A stretch of 13,758 bases of DNA from an uncultured Chlorobiota bacterium (GTDB lineage: Bacteria > Bacteroidota > Bacteroidia > Bacteroidales > JAADGE01): the NCBI GenBank assembly GCA_947311265.1, contig CAMZKQ010000008.1:1-13758 (forward strand), written 5' to 3'. The position numbers and the translations under genes were made by a program. A model generated the notes under the pieces. The model had not been told where the DNA came from. It made no database searches and saw nothing but the letters and a program-made list of their open reading frames with translations. Positions 6,799 to 13,758 of the stretch are shown here, piece after piece; the stretch's first letter is position 1, and every line of letters begins with the position of its first letter.

Positions 6799-7506
6799 AT
6801 GAAAATTGCCATTGTAGGATACGGAAAAATGGGCAAGACCATTGAGCAAATTGCCATCAGTAGAGGGCATGAAATACTAATCACTTTTGACCAAAATTTG
6901 CCACTAAGTGCCGAGAAATTAAAAGGGGCTGATGTTGCTATTGAGTTTTCTCGCCCAGAAGTTGCCGTTGCTAATTTTTTAATTTGCTCTAAGGCAGCTG
7001 TGCCTGTTGTAGCAGGAACAACAGGCTGGCTAGCTGATTGGGATAGGGTAAAAGAGGTTTGCAAAACCTCTAAGGGTACTTTTTTTTATGCCTCAAATTT
7101 CAGCTTGGGCGTAAATTTATTTTTCAAACTCAATAAGCAGCTTGCTAAATTGATGAAAAATTTTGATGACTATGCCATAAGCCTCTCCGAAACGCATCAT
7201 ACAGAAAAACTAGACGCTCCCAGTGGTACTGCAATTTCGCTTGCCGAACAAATTATTGAACAAAACCATAAATTTAATGGCTGGACAAAAGAGCAGGAAG
7301 CCACTAAAAAAATTCCTATAAAATCTTTAAGAAAAGTTAATGTACCTGGTACGCACACTATAAAATATAATTCCGACGTTGATTATATTGAAATTACCCA
7401 TACTGCAAAAAGCCGTGAGGGCTTTGCGTTGGGGGCAGTTTTAGCGGCTGAGTTTATCCAAAATAATTCGGGCTGGTTGGGTATGGAGGACTTGTTGAAA
7501 TTATAA
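6799..7506 (+). CDS. dapB: 4-hydroxy-tetrahydrodipicolinate reductase
   Basis: It reduces hydroxy-tetrahydrodipicolinate with NAD(P)H in the lysine and diaminopimelate pathway, which feeds peptidoglycan synthesis. From ATG 6799 the protein has 235 residues, at the short end for the family but, as far as I recall, usual in Bacteroidota. The Rossmann motif GYGKMG is at 7-12 and the conserved GTTGW at 73-77. The catalytic block ETHHTEKLDAPSGTA (131-145) holds the proton-donor His133 and Lys137; PGTHTIKY follows at 183-190. An earlier in-frame codon at 6751 lies within the terminator hairpin and is rejected. No promoter is seen in the 30 nt after that terminator, so expression by read-through or an unrecognised promoter is likely. 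The next gene begins 2 nt after the stop. Confidence 0.97.
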   Translation: MKIAIVGYGKMGKTIEQIAISRGHEILITFDQNLPLSAEKLKGADVAIEFSRPEVAVANFLICSKAAVPVVAGTTGWLADWDRVKEVCKTSKGTFFYASNFSLGVNLFFKLNKQLAKLMKNFDDYAISLSETHHTEKLDAPSGTAISLAEQIIEQNHKFNGWTKEQEATKKIPIKSLRKVNVPGTHTIKYNSDVDYIEITHTAKSREGFALGAVLAAEFIQNNSGWLGMEDLLKL

Positions 7507-7508
7507 GT

Positions 7509-7931
7509 ATGAAAAATTTAATTCTTGTTTGTTTCTTAATCCTTCAGTCGCTATATATCTTTTCGCAAACAAGCGAAATAGTTGTTAGAGTAAAGGGAGT
7601 AAGTTCAAATAAAGGCTATATAAATATTGCAATTTTCGATAATCAAAAGCACTTTTTAAAGTACGAAAAAGCCTATAAAACAGCCTACCTTAAATCGCAA
7701 AAACAACTCGTTTATATCTTTAAAAATATCCCGCAAGGGGAATATGCAATAACGGTGTATCACGATATAAATGCCAATAAAAAGCTAGATAGAAATTTCA
7801 TCGGCTTTCCTGCCGAAGATTATGGCTTTGCCAATAGCCACTCTACCCCTTTTGGGCGACCCGTTTTTGACGATTATAGCTTCAATCTTAAAAGTCATCA
7901 TCAATTAACTTTTAGCATTAATTTAAAATAA
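7509..7931 (+). CDS. Secreted DUF2141 protein
   Basis: A 140-residue protein with a signal peptide (about MKNLILVCFLILQSLYIFS, cleavage near residue 19-20), so it probably lies in the periplasm or on the surface. The mature part fits DUF2141 (PF09912): a beta-rich pattern with GYINIAIFDN, IPQGEYAITVYHDINANKKLD, GFPAEDYGFANS and FDDYSFNL. No catalytic residues are known to me for this family, whose function is unknown; the Asp and Asn-rich DINANKKLD stretch could bind a metal, which is a guess. The start is 2 nt after the dapB stop, so it is co-translated with dapB, and lepB follows after 35 nt. As an exported protein next to the leader peptidase it could be a substrate of LepB, but proximity alone does not show this. 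Confidence 0.85.
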   Translation: MKNLILVCFLILQSLYIFSQTSEIVVRVKGVSSNKGYINIAIFDNQKHFLKYEKAYKTAYLKSQKQLVYIFKNIPQGEYAITVYHDINANKKLDRNFIGFPAEDYGFANSHSTPFGRPVFDDYSFNLKSHHQLTFSINLK

Positions 7932-7966
7932 GTATTTTTACGCAATTAAAAATAAAAAACACCTCA

Positions 7967-9379
7967 ATGGAAGCAGAAAAAAAACAAAGTTTTCTTAAAC
8001 ATAAGTACTTCAAATTTGGCTTTTGGTCATTAACACTAGTCGGGTTTATTATATGGACCGGCAATTTTTGGTTATTGCTACTAGCCCCAATTATGTTTGA
8101 TTTTTATGTGTCTAAAAAAGTAAATTGGACATTTTGGAAAAAGCGAAACCAAGAAAAGAAAAGTGCACTGGTGGAATGGGTAGATGCCATTATTTTTGCA
8201 GTAATTGCAGCTACAATTATCCGCATATTTTTTATCGAAGCCTATACTATCCCAACTTCTTCTATGGAAAAAGATTTGCTTGTGGGCGATTACCTTTTTG
8301 TAAGCAAATTTAACTATGGCCCTAAAATGCCTAATACCCCTATTGCCTTTCCATTTGTGCACCATACTATGCCAACAACTGCCCACACCCCCTCTTTTAT
8401 AGAGTGGCCAAGCTGGAAATACCATAGGCTTGCAGGTTTTCAGGAAGTAAAAAACTTAGATGTTGTTGTATTTAATTTTCCTGCTGGCGATACGGTCGTG
8501 GCAAACATGCAAGCCGCTAGCTACTACAGTATTGCCAGAGGTAGGGCAAGGGCTTTGTACAATGCCAATGGCTCAAAAGGAAAAATGAGCGACTATATTG
8601 CTATCGCAAAAAATGAAATAAAGAAGAATAACGAAATACTTGTTCGCCCAGTTGATAAAAGAGAAAATTACATAAAACGTTGCATTGGTATCCACGGAGA
8701 TAGCTTGCAAGTTATTGATGGTGTGGTATTTGTAAATGGAAAAACGCAACGAGACTTGAAGAATATGCAATATAAATATGCCATAAAAACCAGTGGGACT
8801 ATCCGAAAAAAACGCTTGCAACAGCTCGGGATAAGTAACGAAGATTTAGATGCCGCCATGCGAAGTCGAGAGCCAGATGGCTCATTGGTTTTGCCACTTA
8901 CAGCAAAAAATGTAGATATTCTAAAATTGAATAAAAAAATACTTTCAGTAAAAAGAATCATTGCCCCAGCCGGAGAGCGTGCCCCGGAGATTTTTCCACA
9001 CCATAAAAATTACAACTGGAATGTCGATAATTTTGGTCCTATTTATATCCCTGAAAAAGGGAAAACAGTAAAACTAACGACAGAAAATTTGCCACTTTAC
9101 CACCGAGTAATTGAAACTTACGAAGCCAATAAACTAGAAGTTAGAGGCAATGAAATTTTAATAAACGGAAAAGTTAGCACAGAATATACCTTTAAAATGG
9201 ATTACTATTTTATGATGGGCGATAGCCGCCATAATTCTGCCGACTCTAGATATTGGGGCTTTGTTCCAGAAGACCATGTTGTAGGGAAAGCCCTATTTAT
9301 ATGGTTTTCTACCGATAAAGATGCCTCACTATTTTCAGGCGGGATTCGTTGGAATAGGATTTTTAATACAATTAAGTAA
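7967..9379 (+). CDS. lepB: Signal peptidase I, long Bacteroidota type
   Basis: Membrane serine protease (family S26) that cuts signal peptides from exported proteins on the outer face of the inner membrane, using a Ser-Lys dyad. At 470 residues it is much longer than the E. coli enzyme (324), but long forms are normal in this phylum. Hydrophobic segments lie at about 18-33, 34-48 and 72-91. Box B YTIPTSSMEKDLLVGD carries the nucleophile Ser99; box D YIKRCIGIHGD carries the general base Lys237. Box E MMGDSRHNSADSRYWGFVP is at about 416-433. The extra length lies mainly in insertions before Lys237 (about 118-230) and between boxes D and E. A hydrophobic loop near the active site is not obvious. 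It is 35 nt after the DUF2141 gene and 1 nt before its own paralogue. Confidence 0.96.
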   Translation: MEAEKKQSFLKHKYFKFGFWSLTLVGFIIWTGNFWLLLLAPIMFDFYVSKKVNWTFWKKRNQEKKSALVEWVDAIIFAVIAATIIRIFFIEAYTIPTSSMEKDLLVGDYLFVSKFNYGPKMPNTPIAFPFVHHTMPTTAHTPSFIEWPSWKYHRLAGFQEVKNLDVVVFNFPAGDTVVANMQAASYYSIARGRARALYNANGSKGKMSDYIAIAKNEIKKNNEILVRPVDKRENYIKRCIGIHGDSLQVIDGVVFVNGKTQRDLKNMQYKYAIKTSGTIRKKRLQQLGISNEDLDAAMRSREPDGSLVLPLTAKNVDILKLNKKILSVKRIIAPAGERAPEIFPHHKNYNWNVDNFGPIYIPEKGKTVKLTTENLPLYHRVIETYEANKLEVRGNEILINGKVSTEYTFKMDYYFMMGDSRHNSADSRYWGFVPEDHVVGKALFIWFSTDKDASLFSGGIRWNRIFNTIK

Positions 9380-9380
9380 A

Positions 9381-9959
9381 ATGAAGAGAAAAATAGCAAT
9401 TTGGGGAAGCAGTTTAGCTGTTTCCCTTTTTTTTATATTTATGATAAAGTACTTTCTTGCAGATATTTTTATAATTCCGAACCAGAACAAAAAAAGCAGA
9501 GTTTTGGTTGCCAAATATGCTACTATAGAAAGAGGCAACCTAATTATTTTTAAAAAGAATGATAGCTTATTTTCGGCAAGAGTAGTGGCACTAGCAGGGG
9601 ATACTGTCTTTAATTTCGGAGGAGAAATTAACTGCTCTTCTGCTTATCGGCTTTCTAAGCACCTTGTTGCGGAGTACCAAGTAAGGCAACTTTCAGCTTT
9701 CGCTGATACGGTTTTGAGCAATCAAATAAAAAATAGGCTATGGAAAATAGAGCAACTTAGCAAAGCACAGGCCGATTCTGTTTCAGCCCAAAGCTGGATA
9801 TGCCCACTCAATAAAAAAAACTTGAATGAAACAACCGTTATAAAAGAAAACCATTTTTTTGTTTTAAACGATAAACAGGCTATAAAAGAGGATTCAAGGC
9901 GTTTTGATGCAATCAATAAAAGTGAAATAATTGGAAAAATCATTTTTAATTTGAATTAA
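9381..9959 (+). CDS. Signal peptidase I-like paralogue, catalytic residues lost
   Basis: A 192-residue protein with one N-terminal membrane segment (about 8-26). Its ATG comes 1 nt after the lepB stop. It aligns with LepB in all three conserved boxes. FIIPNQNKKSRVLV matches box B, but Ser99 becomes Asn36. FSARVVALAGD matches box D, but Lys237 becomes Ala66. FFVLNDKQAIKEDSRRFD matches box E with Asp164 and DSR (171-173) kept and the Gly lost. By this alignment it cannot be a Ser-Lys peptidase, yet the frame is intact and the fold-defining residues remain. This suggests a maintained non-catalytic role, perhaps as a partner of LepB (inference). Tandem lepB genes are, to my knowledge, common in Bacteroidota. 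A remote alternative is a catalytic site moved elsewhere, since several Ser and Lys residues remain. Confidence 0.8.
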   Translation: MKRKIAIWGSSLAVSLFFIFMIKYFLADIFIIPNQNKKSRVLVAKYATIERGNLIIFKKNDSLFSARVVALAGDTVFNFGGEINCSSAYRLSKHLVAEYQVRQLSAFADTVLSNQIKNRLWKIEQLSKAQADSVSAQSWICPLNKKNLNETTVIKENHFFVLNDKQAIKEDSRRFDAINKSEIIGKIIFNLN

Positions 9960-9970
9960 TTGGGTTAAAA

Positions 9971-10001
9971 TTTGTACTTCCCTTTATAAAGTTTATTTTT
10001 G
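9971..10001 (+). promoter_or_regulatory. Promoter of the membrane sensor gene
   Basis: TTTG (9971-9974) and TATTTTTG (9994-10001), 19 nt apart, fully match the Bacteroidota promoter. Transcription should start near 10008, giving a leader of about 55 nt. It makes the sensor gene independent of the dapB-lepB cluster, although no terminator is evident after 9959. Confidence 0.7.
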
Positions 10002-10061
10002 TAACAACTGCTTTAAAAATTGTAAAATAATTCATAACTATATCAATACTTAGAGGCCTGA

Positions 10062-12362
10062 ATGAAGTTAAAATTGAAAATACACGGCAAACTACTTTTC
10101 TCCGTTCTTGGTTTCGCATTGGTAATATATGTGGTAGCACTAGGCTACCTTTTGCTCGAAATACGCTCCTCGGCAGAGGAGAGTGCAACAAAATTAACCA
10201 ATGCTACTGCTGCCGGATTAGCTGCCCAAACCCAAGCAGAGCTAACTTCCCACATTAATATTGCCCGAAGTTTAAAGCACACACTTTATAAATATCCAGA
10301 AATGGACGACCAAGTTAGAGACGAGGCTTTTAAGCCCATTCTAAAAGAATTATTATTGAATAACCCTAGTTTTATTGCCGTTTGGTACAATTGGGAACTG
10401 CAAGCAATAAATAAAAATTACAAAAAAAATCATGGACGAGTGAGGAGTGTTTATTATCGCCAAGGGGGGCGACTTGGTACTAGGGTCGATACATTAAACT
10501 TACGTTCGGATAGCGTTGCCTCTACTTACTACTCCTTAAAACTAAACCCGAGAGAACTTATTACCGACCCCTATACAGATAACTACACAGCAGACCCTGC
10601 TAACGATACCAGAATGACATCGGTGGTTGTACCAATTATGATTAACCAAAAATTTGCTGGGCTTGTAGGTATTGATATTGCACTAGATAAATTTCAGGAC
10701 TATACAAATAGGACAAAGCCCTATAAAAATACTAGGGCTTACTTGGTGTCAAACAGTGGAGTACTTGTGGCATTAAATGATACAAAATTTCTAAATAAGC
10801 CAATTGATGCCATATTCCCTCCCAATAATACGACCGAAATTCTCAAAGAAAAGATAAAAAAAGGAGAACAGTTTTCTTTCTTTTCAGAAGAGAATAAGAA
10901 CAAAACATACACCATTTTTCAGCCCCTTGTAATCGGGAACTCGCAAACCCCTTGGTCTATAGGTATGGTGGTACCAGTAAATGAAATAATGAAAGACGTT
11001 AGAAAATCATTTTATTTTTCGCTCGTTGTTTCCCTTCTTGGTTTATTGCTGATGATAATTGTTGTTACTCGAATTTCGAGAAAATTAACTGGCCCTATAA
11101 AAAGAACTACTGCCGTTATTCAAGGCTTGACAAAGGGAGATATTAGCGAGTCTAAAAAAATGCCTATCCGTTCTTTTGATGAAATTTCAGAAATAAGAAA
11201 ATCGGTAAACTCCTTAATTGACAGCTTGAATACCACCGCACAGTTTGCCGATGAAATAGGAAAAGGGAATTTAGAATCTGTATATAAACCATTGAGTGAT
11301 AATGATTTACTTGGAAACTCACTCCTGCAAATGCGTAAGAGCTTAAAACTTGCAGCTGAAGAGGACCGCAAAAGAAAGGCCGCTGATGCACTTACCAACT
11401 GGGCAACAACAGGGGCTGCAAAATTTGCAGATATTCTCCGAAAAAATACGGATAATTTGAATGAATTTGCATACTCTATCATTAGTAGCTTGTCCAAATA
11501 TATAGACGTTAACCAAGGCGGTGTTTTTCTGATTAATGATAATGACGAAAATAATAAATTTATAGAACTTGCTGCTAGTTACGCTTTTGACCGCAGAAAA
11601 ATGCTAAAAAAAAGAATCTCACTAGGGGTGGGTTTAGTCGGGCGTTGCATCTTAGAGAAAGAAACAATTTACATGACAAACCTTCCGCAGGAATACATAA
11701 ATATTACTTCGGGAATGGGCGAAGAAAACCCAAGCCAGTTATTACTCGTTCCACTTCAGGTAAACGATGTTATTTTTGGGGCAATTGAACTCGCCTCTTT
11801 TAAACCGATTGAACAGCATGTTATTGATTTTGTAGAGCTTATTGGCGAAAGCATTGCTTCAACCATTGCAACGGTAAAAATAAATATTAAAACCGCACAG
11901 CTACTCGAAGATACAAAACTAAAGTCCGAAGAAATGGCCTCACAGGAAGAGGAAATACGCCAAAATATGGAGGAAATGCAGTCTTCACAAGAAGAACTAA
12001 AGGCAAATGTTGAAGTTTTAACTGATGATATGAATGCCATAAAATCTGTCTCTTTACTTGTAGAATATGATTTAGATGGGCGTATTACCGATATTACTGA
12101 CCGCTTTTTACGCCTTTTGGGCAAAACAAAAGAAGATGTTGTTGGTAAATTTCAAGGTAGCTTTAGTACCATTCCGCAAGACATTGATTACTTTAATAGT
12201 TTTTGGGACCAGCTAAGGGCAGGCGTTATAAAAAGTTACGAGCAAACTATTATTGTAAACGGAAAGGAACAGCTTATTGCAGGCAAATATGTGCCAGTAA
12301 AAGATGCCGATGGTTTTACCTATAAAGTTATAAGTGTTTCTTACTTAAAGAGTGAATTATAG
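10062..12362 (+). CDS. Membrane sensor: dCache-HAMP-GAF-coiled coil-PAS, no output domain
   Basis: A 766-residue signalling protein that I cannot name more closely. A membrane helix (about 11-33) is followed by an extracytoplasmic double Cache domain (about 34-315) with AVWYNWEL and ELITDPYTDNYT, the latter typical of dCache_1. A second helix spans about 317-336. HAMP covers about 337-395, with a second HAMP-like stretch to about 435. GAF spans about 455-610 (GGVFLIND, GVGLVGRCILEK, LLVPLQVNDVIFGAIELAS). A Glu/Gln-rich coiled coil (about 612-660, ASQEEEIRQNMEEMQSSQEEL) leads to a C-terminal PAS domain (about 661-760). No histidine kinase, GGDEF, phosphatase or chemotaxis output domain follows, so it must signal through a partner protein. 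It has its own promoter and a short GAGG before the ATG (5-nt spacer). Its stop abuts that of meaB. The ligand cannot be told from sequence. Confidence 0.9.
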   Translation: MKLKLKIHGKLLFSVLGFALVIYVVALGYLLLEIRSSAEESATKLTNATAAGLAAQTQAELTSHINIARSLKHTLYKYPEMDDQVRDEAFKPILKELLLNNPSFIAVWYNWELQAINKNYKKNHGRVRSVYYRQGGRLGTRVDTLNLRSDSVASTYYSLKLNPRELITDPYTDNYTADPANDTRMTSVVVPIMINQKFAGLVGIDIALDKFQDYTNRTKPYKNTRAYLVSNSGVLVALNDTKFLNKPIDAIFPPNNTTEILKEKIKKGEQFSFFSEENKNKTYTIFQPLVIGNSQTPWSIGMVVPVNEIMKDVRKSFYFSLVVSLLGLLLMIIVVTRISRKLTGPIKRTTAVIQGLTKGDISESKKMPIRSFDEISEIRKSVNSLIDSLNTTAQFADEIGKGNLESVYKPLSDNDLLGNSLLQMRKSLKLAAEEDRKRKAADALTNWATTGAAKFADILRKNTDNLNEFAYSIISSLSKYIDVNQGGVFLINDNDENNKFIELAASYAFDRRKMLKKRISLGVGLVGRCILEKETIYMTNLPQEYINITSGMGEENPSQLLLVPLQVNDVIFGAIELASFKPIEQHVIDFVELIGESIASTIATVKINIKTAQLLEDTKLKSEEMASQEEEIRQNMEEMQSSQEELKANVEVLTDDMNAIKSVSLLVEYDLDGRITDITDRFLRLLGKTKEDVVGKFQGSFSTIPQDIDYFNSFWDQLRAGVIKSYEQTIIVNGKEQLIAGKYVPVKDADGFTYKVISVSYLKSEL

Positions 12363-13439
12363 CTACCCATTTTCAAATAAAAAAGTAAGTAACTGCTCAG
12401 CCATTTTTGAAGGGCTTGTCTTTTGAGCAGTATTGGCTTCTATATTAGCAAGTTGTCCCTGCACCTTTTTATTATTAAGTAACCGCTCTGCTAATTCAGA
12501 ATGAATTATTTTATAAACTCTATTTTTCTCTTGTTGCATTCTATTAGAGATAAAATAACCATTAGCTTTTGTCAGCTTTTCATACTCAAAAATCATGTTT
12601 ACAACAGCAGCCACCCCATTTCCTGTTAGTGAGGAAATGGACTTAGTTTGCGTAAGCCAGCCTGACACAGCAGGTGGAAAAAGGTGAATTGCTCCTTTAT
12701 ATTCAATTTCTGCCGCCTTAGCTTTTAGGATATTTTTACCGTCCGCTTTATTTATAATTAGTGCATCTGCCATTTCCATAATGCCCCGTTTTATGCCTTG
12801 AAGCTCATCGCCAGCCCCTGCAATCATTAGCAGCAGGAAAAAATCAGTCATCTCATGTACCTCAATTTCCGACTGCCCCACCCCGACTGTTTCGACAATA
12901 ATAATATCAAAACCAGCCGCTTCGCATAAAATAATAGCTTCCGCAGTTTTGTTAGCCACGCCACCCAAAGACCCTGCCGATGGCGATGGCCTTATAAAGG
13001 CCAATTTATTTGTACTCAACTTTTCCATTCGAGTTTTATCACCCAAAATGCTTCCGCCAGAACGTGTGCTAGAGGGGTCAATAGCAAGTACTGCAACCCG
13101 CTTTCCTGAGCTGGTTAAGAGTGTACCAAAATGCTCAATAAAAGTACTCTTTCCTGCACCAGGCACGCCTGTAATTCCTATTCTTAACGATTTTCCAGAA
13201 AATTGGTAGCAGGATTCAACCAACTGTGTGGCTAATTTTTTGTGAGCGTCTAATGCACTTTCAATCAAAGTTATGCCCTGCCCAAGTGCGGTAATATTGC
13301 CATCAAGAATTGATTTTTTTAATTTTAAAATATCAATTTGTTTCTTTTTTTTTCGGAAATTTTGCAAGGCATTTTTATTGATAAGCTCTGGCTTATCAAC
13401 GCCTTTATTTACAGTTAATGCTGATGTTTTTTTTTTCAA
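12363..13439 (-). CDS. meaB: MeaB-type GTPase, chaperone of methylmalonyl-CoA mutase
   Basis: A 358-residue G3E-family GTPase that loads and protects adenosylcobalamin-dependent methylmalonyl-CoA mutase (also known as ArgK). The P-loop GVPGAGKS is at 91-98; AIDPSSTRSGGSILGDKTRM at 119-138 is a family hallmark. VETVGVGQSE (182-191) holds the switch region, and NKAD (230-233) gives guanine specificity. The C-terminal helices (about 290-358) correspond to the dimerisation region. The start is TTG at 13439: an in-frame stop (the lon TAG itself) lies just upstream and no ATG occurs before Met138, so TTG, or less likely ATT 13445, is the only option that keeps the P-loop. It begins 6 nt after lon, so the two are probably cotranscribed. 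The mutase genes are not in the window. Confidence 0.95.
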   Translation of the reverse strand: MKKKTSALTVNKGVDKPELINKNALQNFRKKKKQIDILKLKKSILDGNITALGQGITLIESALDAHKKLATQLVESCYQFSGKSLRIGITGVPGAGKSTFIEHFGTLLTSSGKRVAVLAIDPSSTRSGGSILGDKTRMEKLSTNKLAFIRPSPSAGSLGGVANKTAEAIILCEAAGFDIIIVETVGVGQSEIEVHEMTDFFLLLMIAGAGDELQGIKRGIMEMADALIINKADGKNILKAKAAEIEYKGAIHLFPPAVSGWLTQTKSISSLTGNGVAAVVNMIFEYEKLTKANGYFISNRMQQEKNRVYKIIHSELAERLLNNKKVQGQLANIEANTAQKTSPSKMAEQLLTFLFENG

Positions 13440-13445
13440 AGCAAT

Positions 13446-13758
13446 CTATTTATGCTCAATTTTTGTTTTATCATCTAATTCAAAAGTAATAGCATGCCTC
13501 ACTTTTGAGTCTAAAATTGCAATCTTTAATACTTCGCTAGCCGTATCTGCATAATGAAATGTGAGCCCTTTTAGGTAGGTATCTTTAATCTCCTCAATGT
13601 CTTTTTTATTTTCTATGGATAGGATAATTTGCTTAATATTAGCCCGCTTGGCGGCTAGTATTTTTTCTTTTATCCCGCCCACGGGAAGGACTTTTCCTCG
13701 TAAAGTAATTTCGCCAGTCATTGCCAAATTAGCCCGTACCTTTTTCTGTGTATATACC
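13446..13758 (-). CDS. lon: Lon ATP-dependent protease, C-terminal end only
   Basis: The last 103 or so residues of Lon, a cytoplasmic AAA+ Ser-Lys protease that removes damaged and regulatory proteins; the rest lies beyond the right edge. The frame is open to the edge, starting VYTQKKVRAN. AMTGEITLRGKVLPVGGIKEKILAAKRA is the highly conserved part of the peptidase domain; the first Lys of GGIKEK matches catalytic Lys722 of E. coli Lon. The nucleophile Ser falls outside the window. The stretch ends with a basic tail, KTKIEHK, and TAG at 13448-13446. meaB follows 6 nt later on the same strand. Confidence 0.96.
   Translation of the reverse strand, partial: VYTQKKVRANLAMTGEITLRGKVLPVGGIKEKILAAKRANIKQIILSIENKKDIEEIKDTYLKGLTFHYADTASEVLKIAILDSKVRHAITFELDDKTKIEHK

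Noticed and set aside
9321..9380. Upstream in-frame start that would add 20 residues to the lepB paralogue
   Set aside because: It overlaps the end of lepB by 59 nt; ATG 9381 gives a standard short basic tail before the membrane helix.
11756..12124. 122-codon minus-strand frame inside the sensor gene, very rich in Ser
   Set aside because: It mirrors the Glu/Gln-rich coiled-coil codons on the other strand and has no start context or family pattern.
12392..12431. Perfect 8-bp inverted repeat ACTGCTCA / TGAGCAGT near the meaB 3' end, a possible terminator for the converging genes
   Set aside because: It lies wholly within the meaB coding sequence, has a 24-nt interior and no U-run next to it in the plus direction. 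Chance within coding sequence is the better explanation.
1..13758. Search for defence genes, mobile elements, CRISPR, tRNA or a biosynthetic cluster
   Set aside because: All space is taken by core genes and short gaps. No long direct repeats, integrase or transposase patterns, tRNA-like folds or spaced repeats were seen by eye.

Overview
The window looks like ordinary chromosome from a member of the Bacteroidota. The evidence is low GC, A-rich start-site contexts with almost no Shine-Dalgarno sequences, three matches to the Bacteroidota promoter (TTG, 17-20 nt, TAnnTTTG), a long signal peptidase I of the phylum type, and the phylum-typical run dapB - lepB - lepB paralogue. I see no tRNA, rRNA, CRISPR array, insertion sequence or phage gene. 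No gap between genes exceeds 300 bases.

Layout. Positions 1-3101 (minus strand) hold the N-terminal part of a class A penicillin-binding protein, which runs off the left edge, and a DUF1015 protein. Positions 3191-6768 (plus) hold the translation cluster thrS - infC - rpmI - rplT. It has a clear promoter in front and a strong intrinsic terminator behind. Positions 6799-9959 (plus) hold a tight cluster: dapB (lysine and diaminopimelate synthesis), a secreted DUF2141 protein, lepB (signal peptidase I) and a shorter lepB-like paralogue without the catalytic residues. Positions 10062-12362 (plus) hold a membrane sensor with its own promoter. Positions 12363-13758 (minus) hold meaB and the 3' end of lon, which converge on the sensor gene with no spacer.

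How the genes work together. The first plus cluster makes a tRNA synthetase, initiation factor 3 and two 50S proteins, a set that is autoregulated in well-studied bacteria. Here infC seems to start at a rare AUA codon behind the only strong Shine-Dalgarno sequence in the window, and the rpmI-rplT gap can fold into a possible pseudoknot. The second cluster and the penicillin-binding protein both serve the cell envelope. MeaB protects methylmalonyl-CoA mutase, and Lon degrades proteins.

I found no convincing new multi-gene system such as a defence island or biosynthetic cluster. The items most worth a second look are the infC start, the rpmI-rplT leader, an apparent +1 frameshift at the start of the penicillin-binding protein, and the apparently inactive signal peptidase paralogue.
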